Source of the DNA: Hyphomonas sp. | GTDB taxonomy: Bacteria > Pseudomonadota > Alphaproteobacteria > Caulobacterales > Hyphomonadaceae | Direction of reading: 5' to 3' | DNA length: 64,000 nucleotides | Assembly: GCF_013823385.1 (NCBI RefSeq) | Contig: NZ_PNMA01000016.1 | Location: forward strand, 20,989-84,988 | Shown here: positions 1 through 8,486 of the stretch, piece after piece | Layout: each line of letters begins with the position of its first letter | Numbering within the stretch: the stretch's first letter is position 1 | Notes under the pieces: model-generated | Databases searched by the model: none | Seen by the model: the letters and a program-made list of their open reading frames with translations, nothing else | What the model was told of the DNA's origin: nothing | Made by a program: the position numbers and the translations under genes

Positions 1-810
1 CATCATGTGGCGCGGCATGTCGAGCAGCACATATTCAAACGTGCCGCACGCCACATCCAGAAGCCGCAGGATCGCCGCCTCCGTCGCCAGCGCGTCGGCA
101 TCGGGATCGCGCGGCGAGGCGATGATCGATACGCCGTCCTCATGCTGCCAGCACCAGGCCGCCATCAGCCGCGCGTCCAGCCGCTCCGGCGCGGCAGACA
201 GCGCCTTGAGGTCCAGCTTGGGCACCGCCTCAAGGAATGAGGCGGTCATCCCGTCGGCGAGGTTCAGGTCGACAAGGCACACCTTGTCCGGACCGACAAT
301 CCGCGCCAAGGCAAACGCGCTTTCAATCGCCAGCGTGGAAACGCCCGCCCCGCCCACGGCCCCGCGAAACGCCCAGCAGACAGATGCCTGGGGCGGCGCC
401 TTCTCTTTTTCCGCGGCGCGCGTCTCGCATAGCCGTTCGAAAGCGCTGGCAATGTCGCCCGCGCCCGCCGAAGACGGCAGAATGTCCGACGCCTCGATTT
501 TCATCAGAGCCCGCACCATATGCGCCGGCAGCTGATCAGACACCACGATCACCGCGCTGCCCGGCCGCTCCACCGCCAGCAGCAGCAACAGCTGATCCCA
601 GCCCGGCATGCCCTGCTCGATCAGGATCAGGCCGCCGCCATGGCGCAGCACCGTTTCCGGGGGCGTCAGGGCAGACACATCAAAAAGCTCCGCACACATC
701 GGCGCGAGCGCAGCGGTAACCTCGCCCCGCGCCAATACTGCCAGCGCCGGCAGGGGCGACCGCGCGCCGCCTGCCCCCGGAATTTGCGGGGCTGCCGCTC
801 CGTGGCTCAC
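1..810 (-). CDS. cpaE: Tad/Cpa pilus assembly ATPase-like protein CpaE/TadZ, 3' end cut by window edge
   Basis: Minus-strand reading from GTG at 810 (overlapping the TGA of the upstream gene) gives ...CWAFRGAVGGAGVSTLAIESAFALA...KVCLVDLNLADGMTASFLE..., a deviant Walker A/ParA-like pattern; lies downstream of cpaB-cpaC. Confidence 0.72.
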   Translation of the reverse strand, partial: MSHGAAAPQIPGAGGARSPLPALAVLARGEVTAALAPMCAELFDVSALTPPETVLRHGGGLILIEQGMPGWDQLLLLLAVERPGSAVIVVSDQLPAHMVRALMKIEASDILPSSAGAGDIASAFERLCETRAAEKEKAPPQASVCWAFRGAVGGAGVSTLAIESAFALARIVGPDKVCLVDLNLADGMTASFLEAVPKLDLKALSAAPERLDARLMAAWCWQHEDGVSIIASPRDPDADALATEAAILRLLDVACGTFEYVLLDMPRHMM

Positions 811-1070
811 TCCCCGCCTCCCGTGCCGCCGGCATCGGCGAGCTTCTTCGTCTTGCCCTCGTTCAGCGCCTGCACAGCCTTGGCCGCACGCACGCCTGAA
901 CTGCTCTCCACCGGGCGGGAATTGGGAACGTTCACGTCCCGCACAGCCTGCGCCGCAATGTTGGCCCGCGTGGCCTCGCCCAGCACATACTGATCCTGCC
1001 GGTCATGCGAGGCGCATCCGCAAAGCACCATCAGGGCGGCGACAAGTGAAAGTCTGATAGGTCTGCGCAT
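807..1070 (-). CDS. Short (87 aa) lipoprotein in the CpaD position of the Tad/Cpa cluster
   Basis: MRRPIRLSLVAALMVLCGCASH lipobox signal; lies between secretin and cpaE with overlapping stop/start. Confidence 0.7.
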   Translation of the reverse strand: MRRPIRLSLVAALMVLCGCASHDRQDQYVLGEATRANIAAQAVRDVNVPNSRPVESSSGVRAAKAVQALNEGKTKKLADAGGTGGGE

Positions 1071-1072
1071 GA

Positions 1073-2371
1073 TCAGTTCCCTGAAGCTATGGAAAGGCCG
1101 CCTACCGTGTGGCCCAGCAGGAAGAACTCGACTTCCGTGGGCTCGGCCACCGCGTCCAGCGGCGAGGCCACCGCCTCGGGATGCGAGAAAGGCTGCACCA
1201 GGCGCGGCGTCACGATGATGACCAGTTCGGTCTCGTTGCGCTGATACCGCTTGGAAGAAAACAGCGCCCCCAGCACCGGCACATTGCCCACCCATGGCGT
1301 CTGGCGCACATCATTGCTGTAATTGTTCTGCAGAAGGCCGGCGATGGCGAAGGCCTGCCCGTCATGCAGCTCCACCGTCGTATCCGCCCGGCGCACGGAA
1401 ACGCCCGGAATATCGATGTTGGAGGCGCGGATGCCATTGCCCCGGTCCAGCGCAGAGACTTCCGGCCGTACCCGGAGGTTCACCAGCCCATCGCCCAGAA
1501 CCGTCGGCGTAAAATCAAGGCTCACACCGAACTTCTTGAACTCGACGCTTACTTCATTATCACGGCTCGCCACGGGAATGGGAAACTCGCCCCCCGCCAG
1601 AAAGCTCGCCGTATCTCCAGACAGCGCCACGAGGTTGGGCTCTGCCAGGGTACGGACCACGCCCTTCTCCTCCAGCGCCCGCAAGCGAATGTCGATATTC
1701 TCGCCGCCCACATTGGTGAACACCGCAAGCGTCTTCTCCAGCAGGCCGGAAACCGTTCCGCTCTCGGTGCCGACCACCACATCATTTGCGTTGATCGTGT
1801 TGCCAAAGCCGATCTCGCGCACGGCATTGCGGCTTGCCTCCAGGAAGCGCACCTCCAGCATCACCTGCTGGCTCTGCCCCACAGACAGCCCATTCGCCAC
1901 CCCGCCCGGCACATGCCGCTCGGCCAGTTGCAGCGCCATTTCCGCCGCCGCAGCCGTCGTCACCTTCCCGTCGAGATACACCCCGTCATGCACCGCATAC
2001 ACATCAATGATCTCTCCCGGCAGAAGGCGGCGCAGATCGCCGCGCAGCTCGTCCAGGCCAAGCTTCACCTCAACCTCGATCAGTTCTGCAATCGCGCCGG
2101 CCTCATCATAGATCAGAACGGTCGTGCCGCCCGGCCGCTTGCCGCGCACGAAGAAGGAACGGTTGGAGGTCGGCATCGCCTCGGCGATTTCAGGATCGGC
2201 CACCACGATGGTCGCAAAGGAAGCGTCCGCCTCGACCACCGCCGATTTTCCCCGGCGCAGCTCCAGCCGGTCAGCTCCCGCCGCCGCAGACCGCTGCGTC
2301 CAGGCCAGAACCGGCTGCGCGCAGAGCGCCGCCACGACACTGGCCATCAGTATACGTTTCATGTTGCCCAT
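1073..2371 (-). CDS. cpaC: Pilus assembly secretin CpaC/RcpA
   Basis: 432 aa; secretin domain (VMLEVRFLEASRNAVREIGFG, VRTLAEPNLVALSGDTASFLAGGEFPIPV, ELVIIVTPRLVQP). Confidence 0.92.
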   Translation of the reverse strand: MGNMKRILMASVVAALCAQPVLAWTQRSAAAGADRLELRRGKSAVVEADASFATIVVADPEIAEAMPTSNRSFFVRGKRPGGTTVLIYDEAGAIAELIEVEVKLGLDELRGDLRRLLPGEIIDVYAVHDGVYLDGKVTTAAAAEMALQLAERHVPGGVANGLSVGQSQQVMLEVRFLEASRNAVREIGFGNTINANDVVVGTESGTVSGLLEKTLAVFTNVGGENIDIRLRALEEKGVVRTLAEPNLVALSGDTASFLAGGEFPIPVASRDNEVSVEFKKFGVSLDFTPTVLGDGLVNLRVRPEVSALDRGNGIRASNIDIPGVSVRRADTTVELHDGQAFAIAGLLQNNYSNDVRQTPWVGNVPVLGALFSSKRYQRNETELVIIVTPRLVQPFSHPEAVASPLDAVAEPTEVEFFLLGHTVGGLSIASGN

Positions 2372-3270
2372 CAGCCCGCCCCTTCCGTCGCCGCAGCGCT
2401 TGCCGCCGGCGGCGCCACAGGTGTTGTCACCCGTGTATCCTGAGATCCATTGATCACGCGCACGGTCGCCGTTGCCGGGGCGCGCGTGGTCCGTGCCGGG
2501 CGCGTCTGCGGTTTCTTCGCCACCTTCGGCGCCTCGATCACCTCGGCGAGTTCTTCCTCCCGTCCGATCAATGCCAGGCCCAGCGCCGCACGCCGGCTCG
2601 CCGCGCCCAGCAGCAGCGCGTCCTGCGGCGTCACTTCCAGCGTCACCGTGTTGGAGGGCCTTGCGCCCTCAAGCCCGGACTCAAAGGTCTGGTCCACCGC
2701 CAGCACCTTCACGCCCTTCAGCACCGGCTGCGCCAGCACATTGGCCGAACGCCGCGCGTCCTCCGGCGCGGCCCGCGCGTCCTTTGCCTCCACAAATTCG
2801 TTCACATCCACCCGGTCGCCCGGCAGCACGAAGCCCGCCACACCGGTATCGTTGGACACAACCACCGAAACGGCCCGCATCCCAGGCTGAATGTTCGCAG
2901 CCAATGTCAGCACACTGCCGGTCGTGTCGATCTTCCCGGCCAGCAGCGGCTCGCCCGCCACCATCAGTCCGCGCGAATACGCCTTCTCGCCAATGTCGGT
3001 AACCGCGCGCAGGGCGCCCGGCGGAACGGCGCTCGCCGGCCAGTCCCGCATCTCCACCATCGCCGGGTCAATCAGCTTGCCCGGCTCGATGGTTGTCGCC
3101 GCCACGGCAATCTGCGTCATCTGAATGGCAGGCGCCGCCGCCACGGCGGCATTTGCCGCCGGGCTGCCATTGCCCATGAATTCCCGCCCGAAGAAAATAG
3201 CGCCCGCGCCCAGCGCCAGAGACAAGCCGAGGCTTATCAGGGGTATCGCTTTCATTCTGAAGCCCTCCAT
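2371..3270 (-). CDS. cpaB: Flp pilus assembly protein CpaB/RcpC
   Basis: 299 aa; N-terminal TM plus SAF-like domain (AATTIEPGKLIDPAMVEMRDWPASAVPPGAL, GMRAVSVVVSNDTGVAGFVLPGDRVDV); start may be the internal Met at 3255. Confidence 0.9.
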   Translation of the reverse strand: MEGFRMKAIPLISLGLSLALGAGAIFFGREFMGNGSPAANAAVAAAPAIQMTQIAVAATTIEPGKLIDPAMVEMRDWPASAVPPGALRAVTDIGEKAYSRGLMVAGEPLLAGKIDTTGSVLTLAANIQPGMRAVSVVVSNDTGVAGFVLPGDRVDVNEFVEAKDARAAPEDARRSANVLAQPVLKGVKVLAVDQTFESGLEGARPSNTVTLEVTPQDALLLGAASRRAALGLALIGREEELAEVIEAPKVAKKPQTRPARTTRAPATATVRVINGSQDTRVTTPVAPPAASAAATEGAG

Positions 3271-3392
3271 CGCGCAGCGTCTGCTGCGTGCCCGGCTACA
3301 GGTTTAAGCAATGCGTTATAAGGTCTCCTGAAAGAGACGCGGTTAATCTCATCCGGGTGCGGAAGGTGAATTTAACCATACTTGATCCCGGT

Positions 3393-3412
3393 TTACGGAT
3401 TATTATCCGTAA
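3393..3412. promoter_or_regulatory. Perfect inverted repeat TTACGGAT-tatt-ATCCGTAA upstream of cpaB
   Basis: 8-bp arms, 4-nt spacer; a second near-palindrome GGTTAACGCGCGTAAACC at 3421-3438. Confidence 0.4.
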
Positions 3413-3443
3413 GCGGACGTGGTTAACGCGCGTAAACCAAGCT

Positions 3444-4439
3444 TCAGCCGGCCGGTCTGAGGATGGCGGCATATTGCGCCACGTCCACATTCCCGCCCGA
3501 AAGGATGATGCCGATCCGCTTGCCCTTCATGGCCTCGGGCACACCCCGCAGCGCCGCCGCCAGCGCGGCAGACCCGCCCGGCTCGGCCACGACACGCAGA
3601 TAGCGGAACGCCATCCGCATCGCCTCGCGCACCTCTTCATCGGAAACCCGCAAAGCGCCCGCCAACTGGCGCTGGCCCAGCGCAAAGGTGAGATAGCCCG
3701 GCTTTGGCGTGAGGATCGCGTCACAGATCGAGCGTGTGCCCGGCGCGTTGGCAAGAATTTCGCCCGCTTCCAGAGACCGCGCCCAGTCATCATGCGCCTC
3801 GGGCTCAGCGGCCCATATCTGCGTTGCCGGGGACAGCTGCCCGAAGGCCAGCGCCACGCCATTGATCAGCCCGCCGCCGCCAGCGGGGGAAATCAGATGG
3901 TCCAGCGGCTTGCCCATCGCCTCGGCCTGGCGCGCGAACTCAAGCCCCGCCGTGCCCTGCCCGGCGATGATGTCAAAATCATCATAACTCGGAACAATGA
4001 CCGCCCCGCGCTCAGCCGCCAGCCGCGCGCAGATTTCCTCGCGGTCCTCCGTGTTGCGATCATAAAGGTAAACCTCGCCGCCATCGGCGATCACCCCGTC
4101 CACCTTCACCTGAGGCGCGTCCGCCGGCATCACGATGATCGCCGGCATCCCCAGCAGCTTCGCTGCCCGCGCCACGCCCTGCGCATGGTTGCCGGAGGAA
4201 AACGCCACCACGCCGGCCTTCTTTCCCTCAGGCGGCACCTGCGCCAGCCGGTTCATCGCCCCCCGGATCTTGAAACTCCCGGTCACCTGCAGGCATTCGG
4301 CCTTGATCAGCACCTCCGCCCCGGCAGCTTCGTCGAGCGCCTCATGGCTGAGCACGGGCGTCTCTCGCACCACGCCGCGCTGGCGCTCGGCAGCGGCAAG
4401 AACATCTTCGAAAGCGGGGAGTTTCAGCGTCTGGGTCAT
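3444..4439 (-). CDS. Threonine/serine dehydratase family (PLP-dependent)
   Basis: 331 aa; VTGSFKIRGAMNRL PLP-lysine motif, SSGNHAQGVA, PAGGGGLINGVA. Confidence 0.88.
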   Translation of the reverse strand: MTQTLKLPAFEDVLAAAERQRGVVRETPVLSHEALDEAAGAEVLIKAECLQVTGSFKIRGAMNRLAQVPPEGKKAGVVAFSSGNHAQGVARAAKLLGMPAIIVMPADAPQVKVDGVIADGGEVYLYDRNTEDREEICARLAAERGAVIVPSYDDFDIIAGQGTAGLEFARQAEAMGKPLDHLISPAGGGGLINGVALAFGQLSPATQIWAAEPEAHDDWARSLEAGEILANAPGTRSICDAILTPKPGYLTFALGQRQLAGALRVSDEEVREAMRMAFRYLRVVAEPGGSAALAAALRGVPEAMKGKRIGIILSGGNVDVAQYAAILRPAG

Positions 4440-4630
4440 GCCGCGGTCCTAACCAGAACAGCGCCGCTGCGTAAAGCGGGTAAACGGCCCGCCCATCCCA
4501 CATCATGTGACAGGATATTTCACCCCGTCATCCCGAGCCGCCCCCTTAACCCCTCTCCCTCCGGGAGAGGAGGGGCCCGCCGCCAAAGGCGGTGGGAGGT
4601 GAGGGCTGCGACAGTCCGGCTAAAAGAGCC

Positions 4631-5503
4631 TCAAAGCCCCTGCGCGGTCTTCTTCACGAGGGCGCGGGCAAAGTCTGCCGTGTCCGGATTGTCCAGCGCG
4701 TGGGCGAGGACGGCGTCGAAATAGCCGGTCTTGTTGCCGCAGTCGTGGACGCTGCCTTCAAACTCGTAGGCGTAGAAGTCCTGGATTTCCATCAGCTTGG
4801 CCATCGAGTCCGTCAGCTGGATCTCCCCGCCCGCGCCCGCGCCCTGCTTCTCCAGAAGGGCGAAGATTTCCGGCTGCAGGATGTAGCGGCCGGTAATGGC
4901 AAGGTTTGACGGCGCGCTCTCGCGCGGCGGCTTCTCCACCATGCCGGACATCTTGATCAGGCGGCCATCCCGCGAGACCGGCGCGATCACGCCATAGGAA
5001 GAGACACGCTCCTCCGGCACGGGGTCGACCGCGATGACATTGCCGCCGACCTTGTCATAGGCGTCGACCATCTGCTTGAGGCTCGAGGGCTTGCCCTTCA
5101 CGATCACATCGGGAAGCAGCACGGCGAACGGCTCGTTGCCGATCACATCGCGCGCGCACCAGACGGCATGGCCAAGGCCGAGGGGCTGTTGCTGGCGCAC
5201 GAAGCTCGACGAGCCCGCCGGGAGGCGCGAAGCCTCGACCTGTTTGAGGATGTCGGTCTTGTTCTTTGCCTTCAGCTGGGTCTCCAGCTCATAGGCATGG
5301 TCGAAATAGTCCTCGATGGCGCCCTTGCCGCGCCCGGTCACGAACACGATGTGCTCGATCCCCGCTTCCAGCGCCTCGTCCACCACATACTGGATCACCG
5401 GCCGGTCGACGACGGGGAGCAGCTCCTTCGGGATGGCCTTGGTGGCCGGCAGCACACGGGTGCCGAGCCCGGCAACGGGAAGAACAGCTTTTCTGACGCG
5501 CAT
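4631..5503 (-). CDS. galU: UTP--glucose-1-phosphate uridylyltransferase
   Basis: 290 aa; VRKAVLPVAGLGTRVLPATKAIPKELLPVVDRPVIQYVVDEA. Confidence 0.96.
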   Translation of the reverse strand: MRVRKAVLPVAGLGTRVLPATKAIPKELLPVVDRPVIQYVVDEALEAGIEHIVFVTGRGKGAIEDYFDHAYELETQLKAKNKTDILKQVEASRLPAGSSSFVRQQQPLGLGHAVWCARDVIGNEPFAVLLPDVIVKGKPSSLKQMVDAYDKVGGNVIAVDPVPEERVSSYGVIAPVSRDGRLIKMSGMVEKPPRESAPSNLAITGRYILQPEIFALLEKQGAGAGGEIQLTDSMAKLMEIQDFYAYEFEGSVHDCGNKTGYFDAVLAHALDNPDTADFARALVKKTAQGL

Positions 5504-5588
5504 GCGCGTAAAACTCCTTGAAACCCGGCAGTGACCTAGCGTCCCGGTTCGCCGCTGTCCAGCAAATCGCCGGTCAGGGGAATTCCGG

Positions 5589-5831
5589 TCAGACGCCGCT
5601 CTGGATGACCAGCGCCGCCAGCCAGGTCGACAGCGCGACCACCAGCAGCATGGTGAAGATGCGCGTCAGCCGGCTTTCATTCTGCGGGGAGAAGGCCGCC
5701 TCGAGGCGCGCGTGAAGAATGTGAACCGGGGAATGGTGTCCCGTACGCGCCGGCGCCTCTGCCGTCTCGCTGGCGGGGGTGGCCGCTGGCGTTTCCGGTT
5801 CCTGGTCGAGAGGTTTCTTGACGGCGTTCAT
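5589..5831 (-). CDS. Small hypothetical protein with C-terminal transmembrane helix
   Basis: 80 aa from Met at 5831; TRIFTMLLVVALSTWLAALVIQ. Confidence 0.5.
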   Translation of the reverse strand: MNAVKKPLDQEPETPAATPASETAEAPARTGHHSPVHILHARLEAAFSPQNESRLTRIFTMLLVVALSTWLAALVIQSGV

Positions 5832-5850
5832 GGGGTCACCCTGGGGGATC

Positions 5851-5882
5851 TGATTGTCCCGATTTGTCCGAGTTTGTCCCAA
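5851..5882 (-). promoter_or_regulatory. Three GGACAA motifs at exact 10-bp spacing upstream of the small membrane protein
   Basis: Plus strand ttgtcc at 5854, 5864 and 5874. Confidence 0.4.
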
Positions 5883-5950
5883 AACTGACCTAACATGACC
5901 CTAACGCGGCAGCGAAAATTCTCAAGAATGCCGCCAAATGGCCCGCAATG

Positions 5951-6700
5951 TCAGCGATTTGCGCGCTCCAGCCGCCCGTCAGCATTTTTTCTGACGCCAA
6001 ATACATCTGCCAGCGTCCCGGCCGACAGCGCCGCCTCCGGCGCCCCGTCCGCCACCAGCGCGCCCGCCTGCATCACCAGGATACGCGGGCAGAACCGCGC
6101 CGCCAGTTCCAGATCGTGCAGCACGATCAGAAGCGTCCGCCCCGCCGCCGCCTCCGCCGCCAGCGCCCGCATCAGGTCCAGCTGATGGGCCACATCCAGC
6201 GCCGCGCACGGCTCGTCCAGCAGCAGCACCGGCGCTGGAGAGGCCAGCAGCCGCGCCAGATGCACCCGCGCCTGTTCCCCGCCCGACAGCGCCTGAAATG
6301 GCCGCCCGGAAAGGTGGGCCGCGTCCGCCTTGTCCAACGCCTCGCACACGGCTGCCCGATCGGCCTGCCCCATCCGGTCAAAAGGCGCCGGCGCCTGCGC
6401 AAACCGGCCCAGCGCCACCACATCCTCCACCACCAGGTTCCACGCCACAGGCCGGGTCTGGGGCAGCCAGGCCAGGTGCCTCGCCCGCTCCCGGACGGTC
6501 AGCTTATCCGCCGGATAGCCGCCTATGCGAACCTCGCCGGCAGAAGGCGTCACCCCCGCCAGCGCCTTCAGCACCGAACTCTTGCCCGCCCCGTTGGGCC
6601 CCACCAGCGCGGCCATCTCGCCGTCATTCAGCCAGAAGGAAACGTCCCGCGCCACCTCCTGCCCATTCAGCGTCACGGTCAGGTGCTCAGCCGAAATCAT
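5951..6700 (-). CDS. btuD: Cobalamin-type ABC transporter ATP-binding protein
   Basis: Walker A GPNGAGKSS, signature LSGGEQARVHLARLL; overlaps the permease gene; operon behind cobalamin riboswitch. Confidence 0.85.
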   Translation of the reverse strand: MISAEHLTVTLNGQEVARDVSFWLNDGEMAALVGPNGAGKSSVLKALAGVTPSAGEVRIGGYPADKLTVRERARHLAWLPQTRPVAWNLVVEDVVALGRFAQAPAPFDRMGQADRAAVCEALDKADAAHLSGRPFQALSGGEQARVHLARLLASPAPVLLLDEPCAALDVAHQLDLMRALAAEAAAGRTLLIVLHDLELAARFCPRILVMQAGALVADGAPEAALSAGTLADVFGVRKNADGRLERANR

Positions 6701-7680
6701 GCAGACGCCCTCCCCAGCCGCGCGGCGATCCAGATGAACACCGGCCCGCCCACCAGCGCGGCCGCCACGCCCAGCTTCAACTCCTGCTGGAAGGGCAGCA
6801 CGCGGATCGCAATATCCGCCGCCATCAGGATGATCCCCGCCAGCAGGGCCGAAGGGATCAGCAGCCGCTGCGGATCATGCCGCACGAACGGGCGGATCAC
6901 ATGCGGCGCCACGATGCCCACAAAGCCGATGGTGCCCGCCGTCGCCACGCTGGCGCCCGCCAGCAGTGAGGTGCCCCCAATCACCAGCAGGCGGATGCGC
7001 GCGGGATCGGCGCCAAGGCTCCTTGCCGTCTCGTCGCCAAAGCTCAGCGCCCGCAGCCCCGGCCCCGCCAGGAACACCAGCGCCGCCCCGATCACCCATC
7101 CGGGCGCCCCCAGGAGGATGTCCGCCCAGGAGCGGTTGGCCACAGAGCCCATCATCCAGTTCACCAGATCCGCCAGGCTATAGGGGTTGGGCGCCATGTT
7201 GAGAGCCAGAGACATCAGCGCCCCGGCAAAGCTCGACAGGCCAATCCCGATCAGCAGCAGCGTCACACTCCCTGCCCCGCGTATCGCGGCGAAGACCAGC
7301 AGCAGCGTCGCCACGCTCGCGCCCAGAATGGCCGCCACCGGCACGGCAAAGCTGTTCACCGCCGCAAATCCGAAGAAGATCGCCACCACCGCGCCCAGCG
7401 CCGAGAAGGCAGACACACCCAGCACGCCCGGCTCGGCCAGCGGATTCTGCAGTAACCCCTGCAGCGCCGCCCCGGCCAGTCCCAAAGCGGCGCCTACGGC
7501 AAATGCCGCCACAGCGCGCGGCAGGCGCAGTTCCCAGACAATCGCCTGCACGCGCTCATCGCCCTGCCCGGCCAGCGCCGCCAGCGCGTCGCTCACCGGC
7601 ACTGCGGCTGTGCCCACAATCGCCGAAAGCGCAAACAGCACGGCCGCCACCAGCGCCAGCCCAAGCGTCAACCGGCTCAT
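6697..7680 (-). CDS. btuC: FecCD-family ABC permease
   Basis: 327 aa; FecCD pattern (LPRAVAAFAVGAALGLAGAALQGLLQNPLAEPGVLGVS). Confidence 0.88.
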   Translation of the reverse strand: MSRLTLGLALVAAVLFALSAIVGTAAVPVSDALAALAGQGDERVQAIVWELRLPRAVAAFAVGAALGLAGAALQGLLQNPLAEPGVLGVSAFSALGAVVAIFFGFAAVNSFAVPVAAILGASVATLLLVFAAIRGAGSVTLLLIGIGLSSFAGALMSLALNMAPNPYSLADLVNWMMGSVANRSWADILLGAPGWVIGAALVFLAGPGLRALSFGDETARSLGADPARIRLLVIGGTSLLAGASVATAGTIGFVGIVAPHVIRPFVRHDPQRLLIPSALLAGIILMAADIAIRVLPFQQELKLGVAAALVGGPVFIWIAARLGRASA

Positions 7681-8486
7681 CGCGCCGCCTCCAGCGCTGC
7701 GGCAATATCCGCCGCCTCATCGGCCACGAACCAGCCGCCGCAGGACACGCGGGCCTCATCCATGTCGATCACCTGCGCCTTCGCCATCAGCCGCCGCATC
7801 ACCGGATGGCGCGAAACGGACCACCGGTCGGTTGCGTCATCGTCAAATCCGAAAAACGCCGCCAGGATCAGCCCCGGCGGGTCCATCACCAGACTTTCCA
7901 GCGGCAGGCTTGTCCAGCCTGATCCTGTATTGGCGTTCTCAAGGCCAGCATGGGTCATGATGGACGCGATCATCGTATCCTTGCCCGCGCTCACGCCGCC
8001 GGGCGTCACATAAAGCGCCTTGCGCCCGCTCGGCGCAGCGGGCTTCGGGACGGCAGCAAGAATGGCTTCCGCCCGCGGCCCCTGCCCGATGGCGGCGGCC
8101 ACTTCGCGCAGCAGGCCGCCCGTGCCTTCAACGTCATTTGCATAGCCGATCTGGACGGTACGGATGCCGAAACGCTGATAAAGCCCCAGGGCCCGCGCGT
8201 CCCCGCCCCAGCTGCGCACGACCACATCCGGAGCGAGCGCGACGACATCCTCTGCCGCCGCGCGCACCTTGGGAATGCCTGCCGCCCTGCCTCTCAGATG
8301 ACTGAACTGGCGTTCGCTGTCCTTGGAGAGCGCAAGGATCTGCTCCCGGTCTGCCAGCGCCAGCACGAACTGGTCGGCGCAATAGTCCAGCGACACAATC
8401 GTCGGCCGTGGCGATGGGAAGACCGGCTCTGCCGAAGCAAAGCCGGTCAGCCCCATCAGGAGCAAGGCGGCAAGCCGCAGTCTCAC
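7677..8486 (-). CDS. btuF: ABC transporter substrate-binding protein, probable cobalamin binder
   Basis: 269 aa with signal peptide; PTIVSLDYCADQFVLALADREQILALS; in the btu operon. Confidence 0.8.
   Translation of the reverse strand: MRLRLAALLLMGLTGFASAEPVFPSPRPTIVSLDYCADQFVLALADREQILALSKDSERQFSHLRGRAAGIPKVRAAAEDVVALAPDVVVRSWGGDARALGLYQRFGIRTVQIGYANDVEGTGGLLREVAAAIGQGPRAEAILAAVPKPAAPSGRKALYVTPGGVSAGKDTMIASIMTHAGLENANTGSGWTSLPLESLVMDPPGLILAAFFGFDDDATDRWSVSRHPVMRRLMAKAQVIDMDEARVSCGGWFVADEAADIAAALEAAR

Noticed and set aside
1109-2443. 444-aa plus-strand ORF opposite cpaC
   Set aside because: Shadow ORF of the secretin gene.
3288-4724. 478-aa plus-strand ORF across the dehydratase gene
   Set aside because: Antisense shadow with no domain; the dehydratase motifs lie on the minus strand.
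5951-6700. Annotation as heme transporter HmuV
   Set aside because: ATPase sequence alone is ambiguous, but the operon's cobalamin riboswitch and receptor favour B12 uptake.
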